Shown: positions 41,300 through 50,461 of the stretch, piece by piece | Layout: every line of letters starts with the position of its first letter | Numbering within the stretch: the stretch's first letter is position 1 | Assembly (NCBI RefSeq): GCF_030063245.1 | Contig: NZ_JASISR010000017.1 | Coordinates: forward strand, 42,399 to 106,398 | Source: Paenarthrobacter sp. PH39-S1 | GTDB lineage: Bacteria; Actinomycetota; Actinomycetes; Actinomycetales; Micrococcaceae | Direction: 5' to 3' | Length of the DNA stretch: 64,000 nt | Made by a program: the position numbers and the translations under genes | The notes under the pieces: generated by a model | What the model was told of the DNA's origin: nothing | Databases searched by the model: none | Seen by the model: the letters and a program-made list of their open reading frames with translations, nothing else

Positions 41300-42631
41300 A
41301 TGAATTCGCACTCAGCATTCGATCAGCACCTGAACCGTCGTCGTCTTCTTCAGCTGGGCGGCATGACTTTGGGCGGACTTGCCTTAGCCGGTTGCAGCGG
41401 AACCTCATCGACGGCAACCAGTGACACGCCCCTGAAGACGGGGTCAAAGCCCGGCGGCCAGATCAGTATCCTCGATGACAACACGAACAACGTATTCAAA
41501 GACAGCACCATCAAGGCGTTTCAGGACCAGACCGGCATCAGGGTTGCCACATATCAGCAGGGAAACTTCAACGATCTGCATGACAAAATGGCCACCATGT
41601 TTTCAGCGCAGGACGCGTCCTTTGACGTCGTCATGACGTGGGCAGGATGGTCGGCAGAGTTTGGCCAAGCAGGATGGCTGCAGGAACTGGACAAGGAATC
41701 CGTTCCCAAGGACTTGATCCAGCCGGCCCTCGATGCCGTTTCCTGGGGCGGGAAGATCTACGGACTGCCAAAGTTCACCAGCGTCCAGACCATGTTCTGG
41801 AATAAGAAACTATTCCAGGAAGCAGGAATCGATAGCGACACAGCTCCGGCAACCTGGGATGAGTTTGTAACCGTGGCCAAAAAAATTACCCAGGACGGCC
41901 AGTACGGGTACGCCTGCGATATGGGTAATCCAGCCGGCGCCTATCAGAACTTTCTGCGGGTGCTGCTGCTCAACGGCGGCGAAATGTATGACGCGGACTA
42001 CAACCCGACTTTCGCAACTGACAAGGGCGTCGACGCACTGTCCAAGTTGGTGGACCTGCTTCAAGTCCACAAAGTTATGGATCCCGCCTCTCTGCAGACC
42101 ACCAACTCTTCGGATCTTGGTGACCAGTTTGCCCGTGGCAAAACCGGCATCGTCTTCAACTGGCCCTTCCAGTACGCCGCTGCGACGGGGCCCAAGTCAA
42201 CCCTCGATAAGGCAACGGTGGGCAATGGTTTAATTCCGGGGATGTCGGTCAGGTCGGCCTCGATCGACGGATCCGAAGGGTTTGCCGTCAACAAGTTCTC
42301 CAAGAATAAGGACGCGGCGCTGGCATGGCTCCAGTTTGTCACCACCGGGGCCGTCCAGCAGCAAATAGTTCAAAAGGAAGGCTGGTTCCCCGTTTCAAAA
42401 TCCATTCTTGACGACCCGGCGTCCCTGGCTGCCCTGCCTGTACTTAAGACCTACCAGGAGTCCACCCAATATGTGACAAAACGATACGGCACGCCGTGGG
42501 ACAGTGAATTTGACCAGGCCCTCTCCGTGCAGCTCATCAACGCCATGAATGGCAAAACCAGCCCCAAAGAAGCGCTGGACGCCGCACAAAAGACAGCGCA
42601 GGATCTCGTCAAGAAGTACCTGAAGAAGTAG
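41300..42631 (+). CDS. Carbohydrate ABC transporter substrate-binding lipoprotein
   Basis: A 443-residue protein from ATG 41300 after AGAAGGACACGCC. The signal carries twin arginines (RRR at 13-15), a hydrophobic core LLQLGGMTLGGLALAG and lipobox Cys32. The mature part has ISILDDNTNNVFKDSTIKAF, DVVMTWAGWSAEFGQAGWLQ and GWFPVSKSILDDP, typical of family 1 solute-binding proteins for di- or oligosaccharides. It is anchored outside the membrane and delivers sugar to the two permeases encoded next. The Tat-type signal is common in actinobacteria. Confidence 0.92.
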   Translation: MNSHSAFDQHLNRRRLLQLGGMTLGGLALAGCSGTSSTATSDTPLKTGSKPGGQISILDDNTNNVFKDSTIKAFQDQTGIRVATYQQGNFNDLHDKMATMFSAQDASFDVVMTWAGWSAEFGQAGWLQELDKESVPKDLIQPALDAVSWGGKIYGLPKFTSVQTMFWNKKLFQEAGIDSDTAPATWDEFVTVAKKITQDGQYGYACDMGNPAGAYQNFLRVLLLNGGEMYDADYNPTFATDKGVDALSKLVDLLQVHKVMDPASLQTTNSSDLGDQFARGKTGIVFNWPFQYAAATGPKSTLDKATVGNGLIPGMSVRSASIDGSEGFAVNKFSKNKDAALAWLQFVTTGAVQQQIVQKEGWFPVSKSILDDPASLAALPVLKTYQESTQYVTKRYGTPWDSEFDQALSVQLINAMNGKTSPKEALDAAQKTAQDLVKKYLKK

Positions 42632-42634
42632 ATC

Positions 42635-43576
42635 ATGAGGCGTACCGCGACTGCGCCCGCTCATGTGGACAAAGCCCGGAAGAAGGACCTGCGGTTTGGA
42701 CTAATGCTCGCGGCCCCCGCCGTGTTCATAGTTTTACTGTTGCTGGGGTATCCCATGGGCTACGCCTTCTACATGTCTTTTCAACAATGGAACGACAAAC
42801 TGGGGATGGACCATCCTTTTACCGGTCTGAGCAACTACACGGACCTGATATCCGATCCGCAGTTTCACGGGGCCATGGCCCGGACGGCCTACTTCTCTGT
42901 AATAACTGTTTTGGGTGGCGTCGCGCTGGCCGTCGCCATAGCGCTGCTGCTCAACCGGGAATTCAAGGGCCGCACCATCGCCAGAGTCCTTTTGCTGGTG
43001 CCGTGGGCTGTTCCACCGGTCGTCAACGGGATTATGTGGAAACTGATTTTCGACGGAACGAGCGGCATCTTGAACGGTCTTTTGAAAAGTATGGGTCTCA
43101 TTAAAGACAATGTTCAATGGCTGGCAGACCCATCAACTGCAATGAATATCCTGATTTTCGCAGAAATGTGGAAACTACTGCCTTTCCTCTGCCTCTTGAT
43201 GCTCGCAGCTCTCCAAGGTATCACCGAAAATCTCCACAAGGCCGCGTCCATCGACGGGGCCGGCGCCTGGAACAAATTCTGGCGCATCATCCTTCCCAAC
43301 ATCCGCGGACCTTTGATGTTCGCCTTAATCGTGCAGTCCATGTGGTCGCTCAAGGTTTTTGACACCATATACGTTCTCACCGGCGGCTCCGGCGGACCGG
43401 CAGAAGGAACCACGACCATCAACTTCCTGGCCTATCTCACCAATTTCAGCAATCTGGACCGGGGCTACGGGTCAGCGATGGCGGTGACCATCATGGTGTT
43501 GGTGCTTCTCGTAACGGCGTTCTGGATCCTGCTCTTCGGACGCCTCAACCGGTCCAAAGGAGACATCAATGACTAA
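42635..43576 (+). CDS. Sugar ABC transporter permease (MalF/UgpA type)
   Basis: A 313-residue integral membrane protein with six helices. The cytoplasmic coupling helix is NLHKAASIDGAGAWNKFWRI with the E-A-A-like motif. The first helix is LAAPAVFIVLLLLGYPMGYA. It forms the translocation pore with the next permease and docks on the ATPase at 44426. The start is 4 bases after the binding-protein stop. The gene overlaps the next one by 8 bases, so translation is coupled. Confidence 0.92.
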   Translation: MRRTATAPAHVDKARKKDLRFGLMLAAPAVFIVLLLLGYPMGYAFYMSFQQWNDKLGMDHPFTGLSNYTDLISDPQFHGAMARTAYFSVITVLGGVALAVAIALLLNREFKGRTIARVLLLVPWAVPPVVNGIMWKLIFDGTSGILNGLLKSMGLIKDNVQWLADPSTAMNILIFAEMWKLLPFLCLLMLAALQGITENLHKAASIDGAGAWNKFWRIILPNIRGPLMFALIVQSMWSLKVFDTIYVLTGGSGGPAEGTTTINFLAYLTNFSNLDRGYGSAMAVTIMVLVLLVTAFWILLFGRLNRSKGDIND

Positions 43577-44423
43577 GTCCCGGCGAATTTCACGCCACGT
43601 CAAACGTCGTATGACCGCAATCGCGTGCAGCATCCTTGTACTCCTGGTGATGCTCTTCTTCCTGGCTCCCTTCGTCTGGATGATCATTTACAGCATCTAC
43701 CCCTCTCAAGTACTTCAGGGCGGGATACCTGACCTCTCCGCCGCCAACCTGACTGCGGGGGCCTATGCGCGGCTGTTCTCCGATACGAGCTTCCTGGTTC
43801 CCATGGGCAACTCGGCCATTGTCGGTATCTCGACTACCCTGATCTGCATGACCGTGGGCTCGGCGTGTGCCTATGCAATTGCCAGATTCCGTTTCCGGGG
43901 ACGGCAAACCCTGCTGATGAGCATGATGACGGTTCAGGCAATCCCCGTAATAGTTTTAGCGGTGCCGTTGTTCATACTGCTGCGTTCCGTGGGACTCTAT
44001 GACCAGCTTTTTGGTCTCATTCTCACGTACACGGCGTTCATCCTGCCGCTGGTGATCTGGATGATGGTCGGCTTCTTCGAAGACCTTCCCCCGAGCCTGG
44101 AACGGGCCGCCCGCATCGATGGATGCAGCCGATTCCAGATTATGTACAAAATCGCCTTCCCGTTGGCGGCGCCAGGAATGGCCGCAACGGCAATCCTGGC
44201 GTTCATTACCAGCTGGAGTGACTTCTTTCTCGCCAAGGTTCTGACCTCCAGCAACGCCGTCACCCTGCCTGTCAAGACCGCAGCTTTTCAAGGACTGTTT
44301 GCCATGGATTACACCTCGGCGGCCACAGCTGGCGTCATCACGGCGGTCCCCGTCCTCATTCTTACTCTCATAGCCCAAAAGTGGATCATTCGTGGTCTTA
44401 CCGAAGGCGCGGTGAAAGGCTAA
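43569..44423 (+). CDS. Sugar ABC transporter permease (MalG/UgpE type)
   Basis: A 284-residue membrane protein with six helices. The coupling segment is LERAARIDGCSRFQIMYKIAF with the E-A-A loop, and the last helices include VITAVPVLILTLIAQKWII. It pairs with the MalF-type subunit encoded upstream. The ATPase start follows its stop by 2 bases. Confidence 0.92.
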   Translation: MTKSRRISRHVKRRMTAIACSILVLLVMLFFLAPFVWMIIYSIYPSQVLQGGIPDLSAANLTAGAYARLFSDTSFLVPMGNSAIVGISTTLICMTVGSACAYAIARFRFRGRQTLLMSMMTVQAIPVIVLAVPLFILLRSVGLYDQLFGLILTYTAFILPLVIWMMVGFFEDLPPSLERAARIDGCSRFQIMYKIAFPLAAPGMAATAILAFITSWSDFFLAKVLTSSNAVTLPVKTAAFQGLFAMDYTSAATAGVITAVPVLILTLIAQKWIIRGLTEGAVKG

Positions 44424-44425
44424 TC

Positions 44426-45496
44426 ATGGCAGAAATCAAACTGATCAATGTGGCAAAGACCTATGGAAAAGGCCGCAAGGCGAAGAATGCAGTCCATGAT
44501 CTGAGCTATACCATCGACGACGGCACATTCGTATCGCTGCTGGGGCCCTCCGGTTGCGGCAAGTCCACCACTTTGAACATGATCGCCGGCTTGGAAGACA
44601 TCTCCGCCGGTGAGATCCTGATTGATGGGCACAGAGTGGATGATCTGGAGCCGGACAAAAGGGATCTCGCGTTCGTTTTCCAGGACTATGCACTTTATCC
44701 GCACATGTCCGTCTTTGAAAACATCGCGTTTGGACTACGCATGCGCAAGGTACCCAAAGCGGAAATCCATACAAGGGTTACCGACGCAGCACGCCGCCTG
44801 GACATCGAACACGTCCTCTCAAACAGACCTAGGGCGCTTTCCGGGGGACAACGCCAACGTGTCGCGCTCGCCCGCGCCATCGCCCGCCGTCCTGCTGTCT
44901 TCCTCTTCGATGAACCGCTTTCCAACCTCGATGCGCTCCTGCGTGACCAGACCCGCAGCGAGCTGAAAATGCTCCACGCGGAGCTGGGCGCCACCAGTGT
45001 CTACGTCACCCATGATCAGGAGGAGGCCATGACCCTCTCGGACAAGATAGCGGTCATGAGCCGCGGGAAGCTGGAACAATTCGGCACGCCCTTTGAGGTG
45101 TACCACCAGCCTGCCACGGAGTTTGTTGCGTCGTTCGTTGGTAAACCGCGAATGAATCTCTTTACCGCAGCGAAATTAGCAAGCGGTCACTATGGGTTAA
45201 GCGGAACGCATTTCACCGTCGACGTCCCGGCTGTGCAAGCACCGGAAATGCGGATCGGGCTTCGTCCCGAGGAATGCGATCTCCGTGTGCCGAGCAGTGG
45301 GGAAGCCGCGCACGGAACAGTCAGAACCGTGGAGCCCCTGGGCAATGTCTCGGACGTCATCCTGGACGTGGGCGCCAATCAGTTCCTGAGCCGCGTCCCT
45401 GGATTCGGAACGTTCCAGCCAGGCGACGAAGTGGTCATTGATACGCAGCGAGCCAGGGTCCACTGCTTCGATATTAAGACGGGGCTGCGCATCTGA
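44426..45496 (+). CDS. Sugar ABC transporter ATP-binding protein (MsmX/UgpC type)
   Basis: A 356-residue ATPase. Walker A is GPSGCGKST (40-48), signature LSGGQRQRVALARA (138-151), Walker B FLFDEP (159-164), and the switch histidine is in VYVTHDQEEAMTLSD. A C-terminal regulatory (TOBE/OB) domain begins at about residue 235 (VASFVGKPRMNLFTAA) and contains MRIGLRPEE. It energises the importer, a role such proteins often share between several sugar systems. It is the last gene of the operon, and relics follow. Confidence 0.92.
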   Translation: MAEIKLINVAKTYGKGRKAKNAVHDLSYTIDDGTFVSLLGPSGCGKSTTLNMIAGLEDISAGEILIDGHRVDDLEPDKRDLAFVFQDYALYPHMSVFENIAFGLRMRKVPKAEIHTRVTDAARRLDIEHVLSNRPRALSGGQRQRVALARAIARRPAVFLFDEPLSNLDALLRDQTRSELKMLHAELGATSVYVTHDQEEAMTLSDKIAVMSRGKLEQFGTPFEVYHQPATEFVASFVGKPRMNLFTAAKLASGHYGLSGTHFTVDVPAVQAPEMRIGLRPEECDLRVPSSGEAAHGTVRTVEPLGNVSDVILDVGANQFLSRVPGFGTFQPGDEVVIDTQRARVHCFDIKTGLRI

Positions 45497-45599
45497 TGCC
45501 TCGAAGGGCAGCGCGGGTTGACAGAAAACGTGGTCCGGCGATGAGGCGCCACGCACGGAAGCGCATTCAGCGTCAGGCACCGAAGAGGGTAACGGCGCA

Positions 45600-46035
45600 G
45601 TTATGCAACCACCGCCGACGGGTCTGGGCGACCTCAATGCGGCCTGTGCCGATTTCCTTAGTGCCTTCCTGGCTACGAGGCCCTACGATCGGCTGGCACC
45701 GGCCATCAACGTCTTCAGGGTCAACGTCAGTTCGACTGATTCCGGCGCCGCGGATCCGGTGGGACAGGCGGATCCGGGGCGGCTCCGCACACCTATTTCG
45801 ATTCATCCTTCGGCAACAACGGCATCAGGCGGCTGCTCGAATGCAACAGCACGACGGCGCTCACAGCGGCCGCCGCCCAAGTCCCCGAGTTCTCGGTGGT
45901 ACTGGTGATGGTGAATTCCACGGCCTACGGCGGCAGCGGCGGCTCCGTGGGCACCTATTCCCTGGCGTCCGGGGCGACGGAAACCGCCCTGCACGAAATG
46001 GGCCACAAGGTTACCTTTCAACAGTTTCAGGGCCC
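45600..46035 (+). pseudogene. M64-type (IgA peptidase-like) metallopeptidase remnant
   Basis: One frame has GDLNAACADFLSAFLATRPY followed by APAINVFRVNVSSTDSGAAD. A second frame carries TYFDSSFGNNGIRRLLECNS, AAAQVPEFSVVLVMVNSTAY and GGSGGSVGTYSLASGATETA. It reaches the zinc motif HEMGH (about 45992-46006) and then meaningless sequence. This matches peptidase family M64. There is at least one frameshift near 45780, and the N-terminus and everything after the zinc motif are missing. Confidence 0.75.
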
Positions 46036-46138
46036 GGCGCGCTGAAACCAGTTCGAAGCCCTCGATGGTGCAAGGACGCATTACCTTTTCCACGCTTCGG
46101 CCGCCCATCAACCATCGGCCATCTGCGCGTTCCCTGCC

Positions 46139-46293
46139 CTAGCGGATCCCGCGTAGCTTCAGGTCGGCAGCAAGAGCTGCGAGACTGTTGAGCCCCACCA
46201 CCGCAAGGTAGTTGCCGCGTGCTACCGGCCGCCCGGCCTGTTGCACGAGATATGCGGCGATCACCGGGGCGAAGCCGCCGAACCGGCGCCCCC
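46139..46293 (-). pseudogene. MFS transporter C-terminal remnant
   Basis: The minus strand encodes RRFGGFAPVIAAYLVQQAGR followed by NYLAVVGLNSLAALAADLKL and a stop at 46139. The G-G-F-A-P-V-I-A motif and the final helix match the C-terminal end of metabolite-H+ symporter-type MFS proteins. Only about 50 residues remain, with no start. Confidence 0.55.
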
Positions 46294-46299
46294 TGTTTA

Positions 46300-46863
46300 G
46301 GGCATGAAGCCCTTCCATGGCTATTTATCGGCCCACTTCTCCAACTTCTGGGGCGGCATCCTCTAATTGACACTTGATAAAGCACACATTTGAGTAACCG
46401 CAGGGGAACCACCATCGAGGATCAGCGGTTCGATGCCCTGTTCACGGCGGTCTTTCGGTTACCACACTGGAGCGCTGGATTGCCATTGCTCCGCACCGGC
46501 CGGGGCCCGGGACGGCGACCTCGGCCGCCGGGTCCTCGTTCAGCCGGACGCTCACCACCTGCCCCCGGGTGCCCACACCGGACCGGACATCCACCACGAC
46601 TGAAGTCATTAGTTCCATGAAACATACGGGTAAGCCCTGTCGGAGTGACACTCGCCGGATGCGGGCAGCCCAGACCGGACGAGCGACTTCCGAATGGCGA
46701 TTCGCATTGCTTTGTCCCGCCTTCCTTGGTGCTGGTCCAGCCCACGGCCAGGCACCGACTCATAGGCCCCTTACGGGCGACACCGGCGCACGGTCAATAT
46801 TTTACTTGACAGCTAATTAACCATATGGTTATCATGCAACATGAGGACAGTCCGGAGCACCCC
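46300..46863. other. Spacer with scraps and the ArsR promoter
   Basis: No intact gene is visible between the MFS scrap and the ArsR start. Its 3' end holds TTGACA at 46806-46811 and a 14-bp palindrome. Confidence 0.5.
46818..46831. promoter_or_regulatory. Perfect 14-bp palindrome, likely ArsR operator
   Basis: TAACCATATGGTTA is its own reverse complement. It lies 7 bases behind TTGACA (46806-46811), inside the expected promoter spacer, about 33 bases before the GTG of the ArsR gene. A dimeric ArsR repressor bound there would block transcription. Confidence 0.65.
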
Positions 46864-47220
46864 GTGAACACGGCAGTCGTTCAGCCGCTTGACGCGACGT
46901 TCGCCGCGCTCTCCGATCCGACGCGCCGGGCGATCCTGGCCCGACTCGCCGGCGGGGACGCGACGGTCAATGAGCTGGCAGAGCCCTTCGAGCTGAGCCT
47001 GCCGGGCATCTCCAAGCACCTGAAGGTGCTCGAACGCTCGGGACTGATCAGCCGCCGCCGGCGCGCGCAGTTCCGCCCCTGCCACTTGGAGTGGCAGGCC
47101 CTCGAAGTCGCCGCCGACTGGATCGAGGAGAACCGACGTCTCTGGTCGGAGCGCTTCGACAAGCTCGACGACCACCTTCGCACCCTGGAAGCACCATCGA
47201 ATGGAGAACTCCATGAATGA
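46864..47220 (+). CDS. ArsR family regulator
   Basis: A 118-residue winged-helix repressor from GTG 46864 after CGGAG; ATGs at 46825 and 46834 lie within or beside the operator and are less likely. The HTH reads TFAALSDPTRRAILARLAGG and VNELAEPFELSLPGISKHLK. No metal-binding cysteines of the ArsR type are seen, so it belongs to the non-metal group that accompanies AHSA1 proteins. Its stop overlaps the next start. Confidence 0.9.
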   Translation: MNTAVVQPLDATFAALSDPTRRAILARLAGGDATVNELAEPFELSLPGISKHLKVLERSGLISRRRRAQFRPCHLEWQALEVAADWIEENRRLWSERFDKLDDHLRTLEAPSNGELHE

Positions 47221-47656
47221 GCACGTACTGCGCTTCACCCGCATCTTCGACGCTCCGCGGCAACTGGTCTTCAGCTGCATGATCGAACCGGAGCATCTGA
47301 CCCACTTCTGGGGCCCGATCGGAGTCAGCACACCCCTGGACACCATCACCGTGGACGCCCGCACCGGCGGGGCCTTCACGACGGTCATGGTCAACGACGC
47401 CGACGGCAGCACCTACCCTACGAGCGCACGCTACGTTGAGGTGCGCGCACCTGAGCGGCTGTCCTGGATCGAAGACCAGTCGGGTATGACTGTGACCATC
47501 ACCTTCACCGAACTCGGGGACGACCGAACGCAGGTCGACATCGAACAGACCATGGTGCCAGCGGTCATGATGGATCCCGCTGCCCAGGCCGGATTCCTCA
47601 GCTCTCTGGATCGATTCGGCGCTCACCTGGCGCAGCTGACAGGAGCAGACCGATGA
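47213..47656 (+). CDS. AHSA1/SRPBCC family protein
   Basis: A 147-residue START-fold protein. Start ATG 47213 follows GGAGAACTCC; an ATG four codons upstream is possible. Conserved segments are LRFTRIFDAPRQLVFSCMIE, HLTHFWGPIGVSTP, ERLSWIEDQSGMTVTITFTE. These proteins bind hydrophobic ligands or act on small molecules and are commonly encoded after an ArsR regulator, as here. The gene overlaps the ArsR stop and the next start (ATGA), so the three genes are coupled. Confidence 0.88.
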   Translation: MNEHVLRFTRIFDAPRQLVFSCMIEPEHLTHFWGPIGVSTPLDTITVDARTGGAFTTVMVNDADGSTYPTSARYVEVRAPERLSWIEDQSGMTVTITFTELGDDRTQVDIEQTMVPAVMMDPAAQAGFLSSLDRFGAHLAQLTGADR

Positions 47657-48282
47657 CCGCCGACGACGACCTGATGCCAACCATCGCCGCTGAGCGGCGG
47701 ATGTTCAGCGATGTGCTCGATGCCCTCCCCGAACAGGCCTGGAACACCCCCTCATTGTGCGCGGGCTGGCGGGTGCGCGAGGTGGTCGCGCACATGACCA
47801 TGCCGCTGCGCTTCTCCACACCGCGGTTCGTAGGCGAGATGGTCCGTTCCCGGGGCAACTTCGCCCGCATGGCCGATCGGGTAGCCCGCCGGGACGCCCA
47901 GGCATCGATCGGCACGCTGCTCGACGGCTGGCGCACCAACGAAGACAACCGGTGGAAGCCGCCGGGCGGCGGGCTCAAGGGTGCCCTTACGCACGACGTC
48001 GTACACGGTCTGGATATCACCATCCCCCTCGGCATCGAGCACCCCGTCAGCGAGCCCGCCCTGCGCAAAGTCCTCGACCATGCGACCAGCCCGTTGAGCC
48101 TGAAGCACTTCGGGCTGGACCTGACAGGCACCCGACTCGAGGCCGACGACCTGGACTGGGCCTTCGGGGACGGAGAACCGCTCCGCGGCGCTGCCCGCCA
48201 TCTACTCATGGTGCTCATGGATCGCAGGCTGTCCCCCGGCGTGCTCTCCGGCGCGACGGTCAGCCGGTTCACGACTGGGTGA
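47653..48282 (+). CDS. Mycothiol-dependent maleylpyruvate isomerase-like (DinB-fold) protein
   Basis: A 209-residue protein. The N-terminal four-helix bundle reads IAAERRMFSDVLDALPEQAW, SLCAGWRVREVVAHMTMPLR, with His51 region, and the middle has LTHDVVHGLDITIPLG, where the metal-binding histidines lie. It may transfer or isomerise substrates with mycothiol as cofactor. The ATG overlaps the AHSA1 stop. It is the third gene of the ArsR-AHSA1-DinB operon, an arrangement seen in actinobacteria. Confidence 0.85.
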   Translation: MTADDDLMPTIAAERRMFSDVLDALPEQAWNTPSLCAGWRVREVVAHMTMPLRFSTPRFVGEMVRSRGNFARMADRVARRDAQASIGTLLDGWRTNEDNRWKPPGGGLKGALTHDVVHGLDITIPLGIEHPVSEPALRKVLDHATSPLSLKHFGLDLTGTRLEADDLDWAFGDGEPLRGAARHLLMVLMDRRLSPGVLSGATVSRFTTG

Positions 48283-48872
48283 TTCGGCCCTGACCGGACG
48301 GACGCCCTGGGTCCACAACTAAAACGCTCAAGCGAGCAGATGCACAGGTGCCACTCTAGGGCGCGGTCCTGCAAAGCTGTCACGGGCACCCTACAGGCCA
48401 AGGTTGACTTTCCTCCGCCACGAACCAACGCCGGAGAGACGCTCATACGGGGCGTTGCCAGTTTCGACGTCCAAGATGGCGGAAACGTTGTCCAGCGTTC
48501 AGGACCGACGTCTGGGACAGAAACCGGGCGCCCCGGGAGTCGTGAGCTGCCCGCAGAAGAAGACGCAGAACTATGCCAGCCCCGCTGGCATAGTCATCGG
48601 ATAGCAATGCGGCAATTCCAAACTACATCTGGGACCGTGCCGCTTGCGTGTTAGGTGCTTACTCCTTACAAGCGGCGGATCTGATTATCCCGTTCAATGC
48701 CCCAAGCACGGGCCACCTGACGTCGCATACCTGCGGACGCAAAGTATTGCCTTCCCGCTGCGGACTAGCGCTCTCAGTGCAGTTGACTTCCAAAATGACA
48801 GCCCGGATGGCGTGTGGAGTCACAAGCGAAACCCTATGTGTTGGGCCGTTAAGTAACGGCGACGGCCAATCA
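48283..48872. other. Spacer with a strong hairpin, no supported gene
   Basis: About 590 bases. Frames are short or lack a domain. The notable structure is the inverted repeat at 48570-48594. Confidence 0.5.
48570..48594. repeat. Perfect 11-bp inverted repeat (stem-loop)
   Basis: ACTATGCCAGC (48570-48580) and GCTGGCATAGT (48584-48594) are exact complements around CCC. No T-run follows. It may end the ArsR operon transcript or be a mobile-element end. Confidence 0.6.
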
Positions 48873-49244
48873 CTAAAACGCTTCCAAAAGGACTGTCTCA
48901 ACAGTTCCGCCCTCATTAAGATTGCTTCCAAGCAGGCGGACAAGCCCGGTCTTTCGCGGAGTACCGAACGACCCCTCCGGCTCATCCTCCATTTCGGCGA
49001 ACACCTCGAACAGTCGTCCGTTCGCGTGCTCGTCCACCCACCGAAGAACTTCGGCAATGTCCTCAACGTCAATCAGTGCGTCAGCGTCCAAGTTCCACGC
49101 ATACCCGGGATGTGGTTTCACCCAAAAGTCAACACGTAGGGTAGCAGGGTAATTCAACCACGTCACGTGGTTCAGCATGATCGGTTTCAATGACGCGTAT
49201 GCTCTGCAGCCTACAAGCCGTGGTTGTGAGTTCATAGAGAGCAT
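48873..49244 (-). CDS. Hypothetical protein
   Basis: About 123 residues from ATG 49244; the start is uncertain, with no good ribosome site (ATG 49235 is alternative). The centre has LNYPATLRVDFWVKPHPGYA and DVEDIAEVLRWVDEHANGRL, then FEVFAEMEDEPEGSFGTPRK and GLVRLLGSN. The predicted mix of strands and helices and the conserved-looking acidic end suggest a real protein, and I recall similar hypotheticals in Arthrobacter. No function can be assigned. Its GC is somewhat lower than the surroundings. Confidence 0.55.
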   Translation of the reverse strand: MLSMNSQPRLVGCRAYASLKPIMLNHVTWLNYPATLRVDFWVKPHPGYAWNLDADALIDVEDIAEVLRWVDEHANGRLFEVFAEMEDEPEGSFGTPRKTGLVRLLGSNLNEGGTVETVLLEAF

Positions 49245-49381
49245 CACGCCGGTCGGGAGGCTTTCATTCGGTGCAGTGACGGAACGTTGTCCGGTTAGCG
49301 TTCCGCAATCGATGATCCTCTTGGGCCCGGTCTCCTCGGTGGCAGACTGGGGTAATGGAGCGCCAGGACGCACAAGAGCAC

Positions 49382-49855
49382 ATGTCCGTAATGATCAAGC
49401 CCTATGAACACGCGGATGCAGCGGAAACCCTGGCGGTGTTCATTTCGGCTGTGATGGAGACTGCTTCCGCCGACTACACGGTGGAGAAAGTACAAGCGTG
49501 GGCTCAGCCGGAGGGACGCGACGTAGTGGCTTGGAACGCAGCGATGTTGGCCCGGAACAGCATCGTTGCCACAATCGGCGGCGAACTCGCCGGCTTCTCG
49601 GATGTGAGCCTCGACGGTTACGTGGACATGATGTTCGTTTCGCCGCGTCACCAGCGACGTGGGGTAGCATGGCAGCTTCTGGCACACGTGGAAACTCAGG
49701 CACGCAGCGAAGGGACGCCCATGCTCTCAGCCGACGTGAGCATCACAGCCCGGCCGTTCTTCGAGCGGCATGGCTTCACTGTTGAAGCGGAACAGCACCC
49801 GGTCAAGGCAGGGGTGGAGCTGACCAACTACAAGATGCGAAAAGAGCTGCGATAA
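49382..49855 (+). CDS. GNAT family N-acetyltransferase
   Basis: A 157-residue protein. The acetyl-CoA-binding core is VDMMFVSPRHQRRGVAWQLL, which is the Q-x-x-G-x-A/G of motif A. The end has SITARPFFERHGFTVEAEQH, the usual GNAT C-terminal half. I chose ATG 49382 because it begins with the typical MSVMIKPY strand; ATG 49355 is an alternative. It transfers an acetyl group to an amine; the substrate is unknown. It stands alone between a hypothetical gene and relics. Confidence 0.88.
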   Translation: MSVMIKPYEHADAAETLAVFISAVMETASADYTVEKVQAWAQPEGRDVVAWNAAMLARNSIVATIGGELAGFSDVSLDGYVDMMFVSPRHQRRGVAWQLLAHVETQARSEGTPMLSADVSITARPFFERHGFTVEAEQHPVKAGVELTNYKMRKELR

Positions 49856-49861
49856 CAGAGG

Positions 49862-50098
49862 TCACATCTTGGCACTGCCCTTGCTTGTCGGTAAACCTTC
49901 GTCTGCCGGGACGAAGCATCCGTGGCTCGTCATCTGTAGCGGAACACCGAAATGCCAAGCCCGCCACGTCACTTCTTCTCCCAGTGAAATGAGACCTGAC
50001 GTGACACCAGCCACGGCCTTTTCACGAGACTGCGCCATCGAGTCCTCATGGGCGTCGATGCTGCGGACAAGGTCAAACAGCTGCGCTTTAGGCCACAC
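49862..50098 (-). pseudogene. SRPBCC cyclase-type remnant
   Basis: The frame encodes AQLFDLVRSIDAHEDSMAQS, then EEVTWRAWHFGVPLQMTSHG and stops after unrelated residues. W-R-A-x-H-F-G-V-P-x-x-M-T-S is the mark of a COG4276-like SRPBCC group. The C-terminal half is missing and no ribosome site precedes the first ATG. Confidence 0.55.
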
Positions 50099-50130
50099 TG
50101 GTCCGTGTCGTACATTCGAAGGAGACGGTC

Positions 50131-50271
50131 ATGATCAGAGTATGTCAGGCGGGTTATCCATTGCCCGAATCACCCCGGACCGGAAACACTGAGGGCAAGA
50201 GATCGCGATCGCAGGGCCGCCCGCATTGCCTCTCAGCGAATCAACGGGCGACCACCAACAAACTGCCATAG
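50131..50271 (+). CDS. Possible small protein, 46 aa
   Basis: ATG 50131 follows GAAGGAGACGGTC, a strong ribosome site, and the frame is open for 46 residues (MIRVCQAGYPLPESPRTGNT, then a Ser/Arg-rich part). I recognise no family. The good site is the main reason to list it; the product is basic and probably unstructured. Confidence 0.3.
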   Translation: MIRVCQAGYPLPESPRTGNTEGKRSRSQGRPHCLSANQRATTNKLP

Positions 50272-50461
50272 CAGCGTCCCATGGACATGGTGTCCCTCGT
50301 CGCCTGCTGGACGCCTGGTTCACCGTGAGATTGTCCCGCCGGCGGCTCCCCTGCGGGCACCCAGCTGTCGACGACTCCCATGCCCCGACGCTGCCAGCGG
50401 CGGTCCGACAGTCCGACGAGGCGATAGCGGTTGCTCTCCTGACCCGGCGGTGACGGCGTTG

